Assembly (NCBI RefSeq): GCF_026914265.1
Contig: NC_069124.1
Location: forward strand, 14,653,088 to 14,717,087
Direction: 5' to 3'
Length of the DNA stretch: 64,000 nt
Origin: Mya arenaria
Lineage: Eukaryota > Mollusca > Bivalvia > Myida > Myidae
Under the pieces are notes generated by a model. The model was not told the origin of the DNA. It ran no database searches and was given only the letters and a program-made list of their open reading frames with translations. This document shows positions 23,501 to 34,473 of this stretch, one piece after another (the first letter of the stretch is position 1; every line of letters begins with the position of its first letter). Position numbers and translations under genes: made by a program.

Positions 23501-25040
23501 ATTACCAACTGAAAGTAATGATTTCTAATCCTCATTTCAGTCGACCTGCTAGCCCATGTATTTGATGTACTGAAGGCAGACCTCAAGTCTGATGTGGCAA
23601 AGGAGCTGTTCCTATATTACCAGGGCACCACAGTTGTGCTGCAGTTCCTTAAACCTGTCAACAAGGTAGATTCTTTAAGTTAATGATATGTGTCCACTAA
23701 ACTACTTGTGTATTCAAAGTAGCAAGTGTCATTTTGCTAAGGAACCACTGCCATGCCCCAGTACCTTAAACCAGTTTAGAAACAGGAAGTCTTCAGTTGA
23801 TTTTAATTTTTTTCTTAGTGGTTTAAAAACACATTTATTTAACATGGTGTGTGTCCAACAATGATACTATGTTATAATATTCGCCGGTTCTATGCGGTTG
23901 AAGAACAAAAGGTGCTATATTACTGCATTGTGAAATATTAAAGCATTTATGTATGTGTACATCAAAATAAGTTTTGTATAGTTCAAATCCAATATATATA
24001 TGTATTACCATTACAGCCATTCATGAGCCCAGCCATGGACATATTCCTGCAGATGTCGACAGACTCACCATTCCTACCGCCATTCCTGGAGAGTTGTAGT
24101 AACGAGACGTGGTTCCGAACCGTTGCCATGGTGCTTAGGGCTCCCAGGCAGGATGTCAAGCTTCTTGAGAGACTGAGCATTGTCCTGCAGAAGCTTTCAA
24201 AAATAAGGTCAGTATGACTCTCTTTTGTTCTTTTTTATTGCATGTAGGATATTTGTATGTTTCAGTATAAGATAGCAATATATTTAATTGAGTGAAGTTT
24301 TTTAAGAAACATTTACTTTGGGTGTGTGCAAGGTGAAATATATTGCAATCTCACACTAAAACAAACCTTTTTTTCAAATCATTCATAAAAAATAACAATA
24401 GATTTTAATATGGAAAATTTGCTCAAAATTTTAGCCATAATACCTTCACGTCATATTGGAAATTATGTCATAAATGTTTTATCCAAACACCTACACTGCG
24501 TGTGTTTACATACATGTACATTCAATTTTTACAGTTAAAAGGGCAAAAATGGAGAAAAGTGTAATTATACCTCGAATAACTCACTGTTTCAAAGAGTGAG
24601 TTTATCACAATATATTACTCCATTATTTTTCTATAAAACAACCAAAAACTTAAAATAAAAAACACTATTTTATCTCTAAACTCTGAAAATTGGTACTTTA
24701 TTAAATGGACTGCTCGGATTTTGTTAAATTTGGTTGTAATTTAGTTACGTGAATAGTGAGGGATTTGCTTCGCTTTTAAAAAAAAAGTTTGCATCTTCTT
24801 TTTGGATAAATGCTTTATGCTGTAGACATAAACATTGATTCAACGTATTCAAGATTAAAACCATGTCATTTATTTCATATTGTGTGAATGTGAATGTTTT
24901 CCAGGGCAAACAAGCGTTTCTTCGAGGTGTACACAATCACAGGAATCATCCAAGAACTGTTACGGACATGCTCCAATGAACAAGCCTTCCTCGCATTAAA
25001 CCTCAAATCCATTCTCTACAACCTTAACTCGGCCTCATAG
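14587..25040 (+). CDS. CCDC138: Coiled-coil domain-containing protein 138-like, 13 exons, 574 aa
   Basis: I place exons at 14587-14614, 14939-15154, 16616-16689, 17038-17169, 17704-17823, 18293-18370, 19267-19404, 19856-19999, 20239-20361, 22492-22711, 23541-23665, 24017-24207 and 24905-25040. All phases agree and the sum is 1,725 nt. The protein begins MEFSDDSDIG, followed by a polar, basic low-complexity stretch. A heptad-rich coiled coil follows, roughly residues 85-220 (LKEIYKELEVISEKLK, DENRILHEREVSLKERER). The C-terminal half is globular and leucine-rich (YEVLSTLLDWVSDSQLR, LKLCLPCLQFTYWSLVHVE), ending LKSILYNLNSAS. This architecture and the C-terminal motifs fit CCDC138, whose human form is about 665 aa and has been linked to centrosomes. 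Exon 10 has alternative CAG acceptors (CACAGCAGCAG) that could add or drop a Gln. The name rests on recall, the gene structure on phases. Confidence 0.8.
15193..16014. mobile_element. Pogo/Tigger-like nonautonomous transposon
   Basis: The element starts TACAGTAGAAACTCACTAAA and ends GTGAGTTTCTACTGTA, i.e. CAGTAGAAACTC inverted repeats inside a TA duplication. AACCGGAA/TTCCGGTT words are repeated several times near both ends, as expected for subterminal transposase sites. The 820-bp body encodes nothing recognisable. It inserted 39 bp beyond the donor of CCDC138 exon 2, in intron 2. Confidence 0.7.
16123..16475 (+). mobile_element. Truncated copy of the tandem-core repeat element found at 26.3 kb
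   Basis: It shares with 26331-27075 the core unit (TTTGCGTACCACCTCAAAT ... GGCTTTGAAACTTTGCACAC ... CACAGGAGGAGGTAACTC) and the 3' end (GCGGAATAGTCGAGCG ... CTGTCTCTGTGACAGCTCTTGTT). The 5' terminus is missing and only one full core unit is present. It lies in CCDC138 intron 2. Confidence 0.65.
17862..18063 (+). mobile_element. tRNA-derived SINE
   Basis: The head has an A-box-like AGTGGTTACGGTGCCTGC and a B-box-like GGGTTCAAGCTG. The body (GGTTTCTACCCAGGAATTGGA ... ATCACAATTAAGCTTAAAGA) resembles that of bivalve SINEs. It lies in CCDC138 intron 5, in sense. Its family differs in body sequence from the SINE at 11.4 kb. Confidence 0.6.
18449..18497 (+). pseudogene. Possible decayed second copy of the 3' end of CCDC138 exon 6
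   Basis: CAGTCCAGTCTGGACTTACC and AACCTTCAAAGTTGC parallel the end of exon 6 and its donor (GTCCAGGCCAGACTAACC, AACCTGCAGGTATGC) about 100 bp upstream. The match is short and imperfect, with no intact donor. It could be chance, but neighbouring exon 7 shows the same behaviour more clearly. Confidence 0.35.
18985..19215 (+). pseudogene. Two decayed tandem copies of CCDC138 exon 7
   Basis: Before the authentic exon 7 (19267-19404) are two look-alikes. The first (about 18985-19100) has GAGAGCAG|GGGAAGCAGGATTTTGAGCA and later GACTTGCCTATCAGCCAACC and AAAGCTGTACACGAAAA. The second (about 19149-19215) has TACTTTCAG|AGGCAGCTGGACTTTGAGCA and ATGACCTTACCCAAGACAAA. Both follow the order of exon 7 (GGAAGCAGGACTTTGATCAA, GACTTACCTGTCTGCCAGCC, GTACCCAAGACAAAA) and keep an AG at the acceptor position, but they have gaps, stops in frame and no evident donor. 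They appear to be dead exon duplicates. Confidence 0.65.
21146..21502. mobile_element. Palindromic MITE, copy 1
   Basis: Inverted ends AGCTGCACTCTCACAGATTG and (T)CTGAGAGTGCAG enclose mirrored inner words (TTGTCTTGGAACGAGCCAA against CATTCCAAGACAAAA). It is clearly the same family as 30341-30660. It lies in CCDC138 intron 9. Open frames across it are not genes. Confidence 0.65.
22224..22370. repeat. Short foldback (hairpin) element
   Basis: TGCGTTTATGCTGTATGAAC plus GCAGTATGGCAAG on the left pairs with CTTGTATGACCTACTGCGC plus TCATACAGCGTTAACGCA on the right, and both arms are flanked by A/T runs. The loop is about 40 bp. It is a MITE-sized foldback in CCDC138 intron 9, just before exon 10. 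Confidence 0.6.
22826..23300. mobile_element. Possible hAT-like MITE
   Basis: Ends CAGGCTTTTAAG and CTTGAAAGCCTG are inverted, and subterminal CCCTACTATCCCTACTTTTT words occur near both ends. TATTTT flanks both sides but no clean 8-bp target duplication is seen, so superfamily placement is weak. It lies in CCDC138 intron 10. Confidence 0.45.
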
Positions 25041-26330
25041 TTTGACTTGGGCTACAATTTTCAAAACTCATAAGTTCAGAACCATGTTAAAGTTAACAAC
25101 TTTGTTAATGGCATTGTCATTAATTTTCAAGGTGAATTACTTAATGATGTGCTCACTTAACACTTAAATCTAAAACAGTTGTAGCAAATTCTTTTTTAGA
25201 AATACTGCATGTCATGAGTAAACCCATTCAAATTCAAGTGCTCAAACAATTTTTGAATTTACAACGGTCATGTTAACAATGTTGTTTATTTTGAAAAAGG
25301 TCCCAAAAATAGTAGGGAATTGTTTGTGCATTTAGTTGTTGTATTTGCCCTATACCTACAGCCCTATACCTGTAGGTATATATTCATAACGTATTGCTGA
25401 CTCACTTCAACTGATTACATTCCGTTAGAAATATTTACCAGTGCTTTCATTCTTGATTAAACCTGAGTTCATAATGCTGTAAATGATACAATATGTTGAA
25501 TATACCAGGCACCGTATTACATTACATTATTAGGCTGATTTCAATGTGTTGTTATTGGTATATGATTACAAAAGGTTAGCGCAAGACAGTTTGTTTATAA
25601 TAGTTATTGTTAATTTTTGCTTTAATAGACTAATCGGCTGCCAAATTAATTGTTTTAGTAAAGAACTAATAAAAATAAGTTACTTAGTGTGACTACAAAT
25701 ACCTCAATACTAGACCATTCTCATGCGCAAGCTTGTAAGTAACAAACTTCATAAAATCAATTAATGAATCAATGGCAGTTGTTTATGTTGAGGCTTTTAA
25801 AATGATTGAATGTCAACCCTGCTTGTGATCACATTAGCGGAGGCGCGAGTGTAAACACTTACAATATACAATGGTCTTATGAGCAGATCAAATTTTTGTC
25901 TTTATAGTATTTGGTTAATGTGCATTGTATAAATTCATATAATCAGATCAATTCAGTTGAACAAAATTGAAATGTCATATGGGTCTGAATGTTTAAATGT
26001 ACCATACATTATAGTGTGAACTTACCATTTGTATAAATCATCTCAGGATTGTTGCACTTGTAACTTGTTTATAAGTTTTTTGAAAAGAATAAGTATGGTA
26101 ATTGAATTCATTGTTTAATCTGCCAGATTTGTTTTGTGAAGTATTTTTTGCCATTTGCATTAGTAAAGAGTGCTAGACTATGAACTATATAAATGAATTA
26201 AAATCTGTGATAGATTTCATTACTAGTATAATGATATTGTATATTTATGTGTTGTCAAAGTACTTCCTCTTCAAAATAGTATTTATTGAAACTTAATAAA
26301 GGTTTCAAATCCTTGATTTCCTTCATTTTT
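25041..26330 (+). other. CCDC138 3' flank / putative 3' UTR
   Basis: AT-rich sequence after the stop codon. AATAAA hexamers at 25668-25673 and 26295-26300 are candidate poly(A) signals; AATAAA is frequent by chance in DNA this AT-rich. No further gene seen. Confidence 0.35.
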
Positions 26331-27075
26331 AGCTCGACTATTCGAAGAATAAGGAGAGCTATCCTAGTCACCCGAGCGTCGGCGTCGGCGTAACCACTTA
26401 TGTTAGAGTTTTTGTAAGAGTTTGTGTACCACCTCAAATATTGACATATGGCTTTGAAACCTTGCACACTTGTTCAACATCATTCCCTACCCTGTACACA
26501 GGAGGAGGTAACTCTATCAAGCATTTTGACAAAATTATGCCCCTTTTTCAACTTAGAATTTATGTTTAAGTTTGTGTACTACCTCAAATATTTTCAAAGT
26601 CCATTGACATCTGGCTTTGAAACTTTGCACACTTGTTCACCATCATGCTCCCAACCTGTACACAGGAGGAGGTAACTCTATCAAGCATTTTGACAAAATC
26701 ATGCCCCTTTTTCAACTTAGAATTTATGTTAAAGTTTGCATACCACCTCAAATATTTTCAAAGTCCTTTGACATCTGACTTTGAAACTTTGCACACTTGT
26801 TCACCATAATGCCCCCAACCTGTACACAGGAGGAGGTAACTCTATCAAGCATGTTGACAAAATTATGCCCCTTTTTCAACTTAGAATTTACGTTAAAGTT
26901 TGCGTACCACCTCAAATATTTTCCAATTAAATGTATGTAAATATCTCAGCACATCATGTATTGCATTGAAATCTAATCTAACAGTTATCCATGTATGTTT
27001 CCCCAAAACTTTTCAATCCATACATCGAAAAGCGGCGGAATAGTCGATCGCGCTGTCTCTGTGACATCTCTTGTT
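26331..27075 (+). mobile_element. Dispersed element with a tandem core of about 164-bp units
   Basis: The left end (AGCTCGACTATTCGAAGAAT) and right end (GGCGGAATAGTCGATCGCG) share the inverted word CGACTATTC. Between them the same unit is repeated about three times: GCCCCTTTTTCAACTTAGAA recurs at 26539, 26703 and 26867, with GGAGGAGGTAACTCTATCAA in each. Bivalve elements with a short tandem core between fixed ends are known (the pearl/CvA type). This one looks alike in plan, but identity was not tested. A truncated relative lies at 16.1 kb. Confidence 0.65.
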
Positions 27076-28472
27076 CTTTGATGTGTACAAGTACTAGTAC
27101 TTCATTGTGATACATATGGCATTGCATTAAGCTAACATATAGCATAGTACAAAATACAAATAAATGGTTTTTAAGATACATGCAATATTAATTTTCTCAA
27201 TATTACAACTAGTCAAGACCAGAGAAATGAAACCATATCCAATAGTCGGAGCTGTGGGACCACTAGATGTTATTCATCGCAGGTTTGGAGGCATTTTTGG
27301 TACAAAATGACTCCTATGGCGAATATCCCATCAACCAATGGGATGCAAAATTTTGCTTGTCACACTTGGGAATGTGACGGGGTCAAACCATAATCATCGC
27401 GGCAGCCATTATAGGGTGCGGGCAGACCTTTATTAACTGAACAACAACAGCAACAAACATATTGCATTCACATGCTTTATTATTTTAATGTTCTACCAAT
27501 GAAAATACATATCAGTACATATTTCATGTCCTTTGAACATGTGATTATTATATATGGATAGATGTTGCAATAGGTATATGTAAACTGTGTCACCTTCAAT
27601 ACAAATAATACAAATGACAACTCATAATAATTTTAACTTTTACTTCGAAATAAAATGTTTAGGTTGCAATTCTGAAATAAAGGGGAAAATGTCATGATTT
27701 ATGTCAATGTCTTACTTAAACTTCATTTTAGAAACAACTAAAGGTATTCTACATTGTATTTTGATTCTCTTCAGTAAAGATTCCTTTCAAAGTCTCAAAA
27801 CTGGCTTAAAAGGGGGTACATCACAATTCATCCTTGGACCTTAAAATAAACAGAACTAGTGTGCTCAGCTTGACCCTTTTATTAGCGATTATTAAGTTTG
27901 TTCGATGTATTGGGGTCAGACTTCCTAAAACCTGAAGTGTGGTTCGAAAGGCAGACTTAAGATAAGATGTGAGAACAGTCTTCTTTTTAATATCAAATTG
28001 AGAAATTGTTATATTTGGTACCAAAAGACCGGACCAACATACCCGAAAATGCCGAAGGTCAATATGACCCGAGGTTCTCATTGTTTGCACAAGTAATATA
28101 AATGGGCATAACTACAGTGTGGTGTATTATTTCATCATCACCCAGTCTTCCCAACATTTACCCCAGGACACCATACAACAACCATATTCATAACACATAT
28201 CCAATTTATATACTTATATTCCAATTTGACCCCGCTGACAATTGACTCCCAGAATAATTTCTAATCATAAAAAATTGACCCTAACAACATATAAACATTA
28301 GACTTTGATTAAACCAGTAGTTGAAAAATAAACAGCGTTCAATTTTGATCAGAAACGGGGTCGTTTTTAAACGTTTAATTAATAAAATTCAAATAAACGT
28401 CAGAGATTGAATGTCCCTAGAAGAAATCTGGGACCTATAAAATATGTTTATCCTACTCCCAGATAAAAATAG

Positions 28473-28478
<6 letters not shown>
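27076..28478. other. Intergenic sequence without recognised feature
   Basis: No exon, RNA gene or repeat boundary that I can support. Open frames on both strands are short and without recognisable similarity. Confidence 0.5.

Positions 28479-28538
<60 letters not shown>
28479..28538. repeat. (AT)n microsatellite
   Basis: About 30 uninterrupted AT dinucleotides. Probably length-variable between individuals. Confidence 0.95.
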
Positions 28539-28541
<3 letters not shown>

Positions 28542-29012
28542 TCTCTCAAAAAGAACAGCGTTCTTTAAGCATTGTCGAGTTCGAACCTACAACTTCATAC
28601 ACCGGTTTTAAAATCAGGAATTTAGATGCACATAAATCCACCGACATGGGATTTACAAAATGGATCCCGGTTTCAGAGACACCACTGGTTTCAGATGGTG
28701 GAACCAGCTAGTGCTAGCACATTACCAGTTGACAACCACGAATATCTTCTAAATACGAATAGTTTGCTACCCAGTACAAAATTGAATTGCAAATAAGAAA
28801 TACTTGCTTTTCACGACGTATGTCTTCTTAACAAATGTAAGCATTTCAAAATATATATAAAACCCTTTATTCTATGTTTATTTATTTCGCTCAGCAACTC
28901 CGGCAAGCTTCATTCAATACAGCAAATTCCTGTGAGATACTGACCGAGGTGTTCCGATTGCCCTGCGCACCTGTGAGAGCAATGACTAAAATAGTATTTT
29001 CACAGTATGGCA

Positions 29013-29207
29013 TACGTTTTACCACGGACCTATAAACCATGGATTGGCAACTGCCCGATATCGGTGAAACGATAAGAAATAATAATTTACCCACAATCCT
29101 TAGCGCGCGCTCGACAAATATCGGAAAATCCTTAGCGCGCGCTCGACAAATATCGGAAAATTCCGCCGATTCTCCGATCGGTGATTAATAGGTCTGTGGT
29201 AAAAGTA
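29013..29207. mobile_element. Small TA-flanked MITE with an internal direct repeat
   Basis: GTTTTACCACGGACCTATAA at the left and TTAATAGGTCTGTGGTAAAAG at the right are inverted and lie inside TA dinucleotides, which suggests the Tc1/mariner group. Inside, CCTTAGCGCGCGCTCGACAA plus ATATCGGAAAA is present twice in tandem (about 29098-29160). Confidence 0.55.
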
Positions 29208-29384
29208 TTTTACTTACAATGATATCCAAATTATGTTAATGGACTGAAATATGTACTGCATGGTAATAAATGACTATTGAGGTCAGTTTTCAACGTTAAA
29301 TATGACCGAACTACAGCTGGAGTTGTATTCAATATTAGTCCTAATAAGATCGAATGTTGATGCAGCTACATCACGCCTGCGAAA

Positions 29385-29884
29385 CAGTGGCTCCAGCTCT
29401 TTATGGAGCTGTGTATAAAAAGCGCATTATATAGCGTATTGGCTCAACCTCCACGCTTTGGCTCCAGCTCCCTGGCTTTTGGCTCCAGCTCAACCCAGAA
29501 AGAGTATAAGCATGCTTATTCCGGACAAAATAAAAGCACTCGATTATATTGGCTTTATCTTAGATGTAAGCTTCTTGAGTGAAATTCAGCTGCAAATTGG
29601 TGAAATGTTCTACTTTCGTTTGTAAACATGCATGGGTTTGATGGGAGAGTCGGTTTTATAACTCCATAGACAATATGTTTACCAAATAACCGAACTACGT
29701 GTGAAGATTAAACATATTTATATATCACTGCATTCCCCGATTTCTCAAATAAGCCCTCACAAGTGTGATATTAAATAAAATAACGAGTCATACTTTTTTA
29801 TGAGGGTATCCGTTCTTTTGCTCTAGCTCGGAAGTGTCCTTGGCTCTCTTTTATACACAGCTCCTAAAAGAGCTGAAGCCACTG
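29385..29884. mobile_element. Inverted-repeat element of about 500 bp
   Basis: CAGTGGCTCCAGCTCTTTAT and GGAGCTGTGTATAAAA at the left are mirrored at the right by TTTTATACACAGCTCC and AGAGCTGAAGCCACTG. GGCTCCAGCTC recurs several times inside the left third. CAGTGG ends are compatible with hAT elements, but no matching 8-bp flanking duplication was found. Confidence 0.6.
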
Positions 29885-30340
29885 CAGCCATGTACATGTA
29901 GTCGTATTGCATGTTGTAAATAACCAAAATAGTCAATTAATAAAAAAAATGAATCTCACAATTCATTTCTTAAATGGCCATATGATTGACCAATTACCGT
30001 TCAACAGTTTTCAACGAGGGTCAACTATTAACGTGACTTAAAGAAAATAATCTATTAACGTGACTAAGGGTCATTAGTTAACGCGGTTGGTGTCAGTTTT
30101 CAATGTTGAAAATGGATCAGTCATCCGCTGACAATTACCCTGAGCCCAGTCAATATTAAACAAGGTCAAAATTTAATGTTATACAGGCACTGAAGATCCG
30201 GATCTGCGTAAAAAGTATTGTCCAAATTCCGATGGAAACATCGACGGGAGTGTCAGACTCTTACCTGTTGCCAGGCGTGAAGCTTGGCTTACGCATGAAC
30301 GCACTAGCTCTACGTGTTCATGCGGATGCAGATAGTAACT

Positions 30341-30660
30341 TTAAAGCTGCACTCTCACAGATTGAACGTTTTGACAACTTTTTTATTTTTTGTCTTGGAA
30401 CAAGCCAATTTTTGCGACTACCCATGGAAACCAATTATATAAGACAGCTGACAAAACAATCAGATCGCATATTTTATATTTAAGTTCAAAAATTGATGTT
30501 TTATGCATTTTTCTTAAACCGTTAGTAGCCATAAAACATTAATTTTCGAACGGAAATATGAAAATCTATGATATTTATATCTGAGATATTTACGCAAAAA
30601 ATGCTCTTACCAAGACAAAACAGTTGTTAAAATGGTCAAACTGTGAGAGTGCAGCTTTAA
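30341..30660. mobile_element. Palindromic MITE with TTAA ends, copy 2
   Basis: The ends are TTAAAGCTGCACTCTCACAG and CTGTGAGAGTGCAGCTTTAA, so a TTAA target duplication is possible, as piggyBac-like elements make. Inner arms pair too (TTGTCTTGGAACAAGCCAA side against the TTACCAAGACAAAA side). It is the same family as 21146-21502. Confidence 0.7.
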
Positions 30661-31146
30661 AGCACTTATGAAATATCAAACCAAATATAATCCTACGTTG
30701 CGTGATCATTTGGAAAACGGTAATCCGAGAACAAAGTACACTTCACCTGAAATTTCAAAATGAAATATAAATCACTATGTGCGGCGATCAATCAGAGAGG
30801 AAATTGTTTGCAAATGCAATATAGTGCCCCGTTCTTTGGATGCATGGCAGACGTAGCCACGGTCGCGTCTTCTATAGAGCAAATGGTCCCCGTTTAAGGT
30901 ACATGTACTTCCACCATACAGACTAAGTCGGTTAGGAAAGTTTTTTATATCCTTTGCAGAATGTGAACGTTTGAGCGTGATCTACCGGTGGAATCTCTGG
31001 AAGAGTTCCAGTTTGAAGTGTGTCGTTGGAGAAATAGTAATAGCGATGGCACGGTGTATTGCACTTAATTAGGTGATACATTAGCACAAATAAACACATA
31101 TTTATACCCAAACGTAACAAAATGCGTCCACATTTAACCGTCAATG

Positions 31147-31400
31147 TCACGAGCGGATTCAGGAGTGGGGTGGGGGTGCCTGGTCAAGTCGCCCAAATCT
31201 ACTTCGGAGAAAAATAAATAAAACATGCTGAATTGCACCATTTGTGACTTGACATGTTCAAAATGTCTTTGAGGAGTACACCATAAACCCCTGCCAACAT
31301 TTATAACCATTCAAAATTTCGGTTATGAGGAAAGGGCGAATGCCAAAACGTTGCACCTCTAAGTAACGCCTCCGTCAATTCCTGGATTCGCCCTGAATGC
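31147..31400. repeat. Dispersed repeat, copy A
   Basis: The segment has inverted ends (GGATTCAGGA/TCCTGGATTC). Between them are a G-rich left part, a block like GGAGTACACCATAAACCCCTGCCAACATTT (cited in part) and TAAGTAACGCC. A clear relative occurs at 33340-33630. It is noncoding and of unknown class. Confidence 0.5.
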
Positions 31401-32059
31401 AAGTTTCTACCGCCTCTGCGGAACGTTTAGCGCCATGACCTTCAGTAGATTGTCTGTGCTTGGTTTGATGAACATATCGAACGTGATCGAGATATTAACA
31501 CTGATTTGGTGAAATATGTATTTGCAAGAAGAATGAAGCGACGACCAGCCTTTTTATTTCGCTTCTTTGACAGGTGGAAAACACTATTGACCTGATTGGA
31601 AATATGCGGATGCACGCACATTTATAAATACGACATTGTTTCTAAGTGTGCTGGGTTACATGACCATTCTCATGATCATAAGGCTGGTGAAGACAAGATA
31701 TGGCTAATCATTTTCTCAATATTTATTAACAGGTTTACGTATTGCATTGAGGACAAATCTTAAAATTTACGAGCAACTCATAGTCTATGTATATTGTATA
31801 TGTTTAAGTGACAGTCCACGTAAAAAAATCCAGATGCTGCAAAACCTTTTAGGTTTTGTTGTTTACTTATGCAGTACATTATGGTATGACGTAGGCTCAT
31901 TTAGATAGTTTTCAATATACGCCAAAAATCACCTGTGACCATATAGATATAAAAAATATCGGTGGGAGGGGGTGCGCGTGTCCCCAAAAACCCCTAGAAT
32001 GGTGCGTAATCCCGATTAGGGCCAAGCTACGCACAAGGTTGTTGTTTGATATAAAATGC

Positions 32060-32365
32060 ATATCAGGTGTCAGTAATTTTGTTTAGCGTGATCATTATGT
32101 TGAATTTATTGTACAATACAAAGAATGTGGCATTTTATTTATTCATTCTTGCTTTCTTGTGTGTGTTTTTATTACTTAGGTATATTTCTCGGCTGTTTAA
32201 TACGCATCATTAACTTCTCCCGCTAACTATTACGTAGAGCAGGTATACGAATCAAAGAGGAAGTAAATTGTTGACCAGGAAGTCTTTTATAACGAAGCGG
32301 TGTTTTTGACAGTTTTGATTGTAGTTTCGTTATAACTTTTTGCCATGCCGACTGTATCAAACTAA
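32060..32365 (+). other. Putative noncoding leader exon of an HSPA12-like gene, with a six-codon uORF
   Basis: The block TCAGGTGTCAGTAATTTTG ... GGAAGTAAATTGTTGACC ... ATGCCGACTGTATCAAACTA is repeated at 61822-62101 with many substitutions. Both copies end in a mini-ORF, MPTVSN plus stop (here 32345-32365), whose stop codon is directly followed by a GTAAGT donor (32366). The stop differs (TAA here, TAG there) but its place is conserved. The acceptor TTTACATTTAG before the HSPA12 start at 43015 could receive it across a 10.6-kb intron. Conservation and donor are visible; the assignment as leader exon is inference. Confidence 0.4.
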
Positions 32366-32716
32366 GTAAGTTTTCAAGTTGTATTAGTTTGAAACTGTTT
32401 AACAACCGTAGCCTATATATCATTTACTGTACATTTTAATCAAAGCCTAGCCGACATGTTTTTTTTGTTGCTAGATGCATATTTATGGAGGCTATTCGTT
32501 GCCAAAAGTCCAGACGTGTAATTCCCACAATGTGCTTCTTAAACGTACTAAATATCTCTTACATTTGTCAATGTAGACGTGCTATTTGTTGTTTCTATTC
32601 GTCAGTTTTTCCGTATTGATTTGTCATTTGTCATTATAGTAGTGAAATTGTATATTTGTCAGATCGACCTTGTATAAACTCACTAAAACATAGATCGGAT
32701 AACTTGCCTTTAACAA

Positions 32717-32862
32717 TATGATGATGTAATTTAGAAAGCCGAATCATGCATATGTAAAACTGCAATCCTACAGTCGACACTCGCATTCGTATGATGATGT
32801 AATTTAGAAAGCCGAATCATGCATATGTAAAACTGCAATCCTACAGTCGACACTCGCATTCG
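32717..32862. repeat. 73-bp tandem duplication
   Basis: Two adjacent 73-bp units beginning TATGATGATGTAATTTAGAA are essentially identical, which suggests a recent duplication or an assembly duplication. No gene overlaps. Confidence 0.9.
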
Positions 32863-33339
32863 TAAAATGAACATTTGCAGTCCAACAAGTCCAGGTTTAC
32901 AAAAGTCAATTGACAGTCACAAGTTCAGAATTACAAGGATAGACGATTTCGCCTATACCTTATATGGTAAATGTCACCGAAAGAAACGAAGGTGAATGGG
33001 CGGAGCTAACGAATCAGATTTTCTTTCGTTTATTTCCGTCGAATCAAGCAAAGGAGATAACATCTTCGCCTACCTCCTGAAATTCCCGGTTGTAAGTCCG
33101 AGTACTCTCTCTTTATTTCACAATAAAAACTAAAATTAACTTCATCTTTTATTTTATTTTGACGATCAATGTTCCTAAATGGGTTAAAAATCACCATATT
33201 ATTTAGTCAATTGCAGTTGGGTGTATCTGAGCTGGGCTCACAGACCCAGATTTATACTGCCATTGTCAGTTGATTTTTTACTTATATACGCAAGCAAGCA
33301 AAAATTGTTCATTTAATTTATTTACAATTGGACCATGGG

Positions 33340-33630
33340 CGGGTCGTTCAGTGCGGGGGGTGTAGGGCCTGTGTCCCCCCCCCAGTTGGCCCGCAAGTAA
33401 ACTTAAATGTTTTTTGTCAATATTTCTCAGAAAAAAATACTTAATTACGCCAAATGCACCAATTCAGACTAAACATATTTAAAATATTCTAGGGGGAGTA
33501 CACCTAAACCCCACTTCCAACATTTTAAACATATTAATGTCATGCCCACTCGAGGGATCATGTCCAAAAAGTTTTGCCCCTAAGTAACGCCCCTCTAACG
33601 CAAGTCCCTGGTCGAAACCTGCTCCAGCAA
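33340..33630. repeat. Dispersed repeat, copy B
   Basis: It shares GGGGGAGTACACCTAAACCC, CCAACATTT and CCCTAAGTAACGCCCC-type blocks with 31147-31400 in the same orientation. The open frames across it on both strands have no protein similarity that I can recognise. Confidence 0.5.
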
Positions 33631-33801
33631 ACCCACGAAACTTTTGATGGACATCATAATGATATCCACCTAGTTTTGTCTGATGCAGGAAACCATATTC
33701 GTGTTCGCACTTTGCTCTCACTCGATATAGTTACGTTTGCCCCGTATATCCCATATCGGTCACCTACTAACCCCGTAACTTATAAAACAGGGTATATTGT
33801 T

Positions 33802-33993
33802 TGTAAAGATATGCTAATCGGATGCATTAAATCCACTTAAGTTTAGGATTGTAATAAACACAGAGAACAGCGATGTTAGCAGTGTGAGTTTATTCTAAGA
33901 ACTGGCGCTTCACCTTTGGGCGGAAGTGCCTATCAAATTACAGCATGCTTGACCATGTGACCATAGACTGGCCACATACATGATATCATTACA
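33802..33993 (-). repeat. 3' LTR of the gypsy element
   Basis: A 192-bp repeat, nearly identical to 38351-38542. With the element on the minus strand this is its 3' LTR; a purine-rich tract lies directly inside it. Confidence 0.92.
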
Positions 33994-34473
33994 TCTTTCT
34001 TCTTTTGAGATTGAACAACATTTTTATGAGAGATACATATTTCATCAAAGAATCTTAATTTGATAACTTATATAAACAGTATAAAAATAACATGTGTTTG
34101 ATGTAGTCCGGTATATCAACACGTCATATAAAACATGTGCTGCATGGTGATTTAATCCTGCGTGCCAGTCTTCAGAGGCTGTTTACAGTCTGGACTGTGG
34201 CACTCGGGAATTTACTTTGCATGGCATTTACTACGAATAGTAAACAAACCTCACATGCTTTCATTCAAGCGTGTTCTACTAAGCGGGAAGTTGGTTTCAC
34301 AGAGCGCCCGTATCTAGTTACGTATGGCTGATTTTCGTGGGACGCAGACATATTTTGTGGAGAGATTAAGGGAGATATTTCGGCTGACTCATTGGACTGA
34401 GACTTGCCGCAATCTGTCTGATGCAGCAAATTTGGAAAGTTTTCCGAAAGTTCGGGGCATTTCTCTTTAGTAC

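Noticed and set aside
27241-27430. GC-richer stretch that looked like a possible exon
   Set aside because: No frame gave a recognisable peptide with matching splice sites.
33479-33840. Open frames of 80-88 codons on both strands
   Set aside because: They overlap a dispersed repeat and the edge of the LTR element; no protein similarity.
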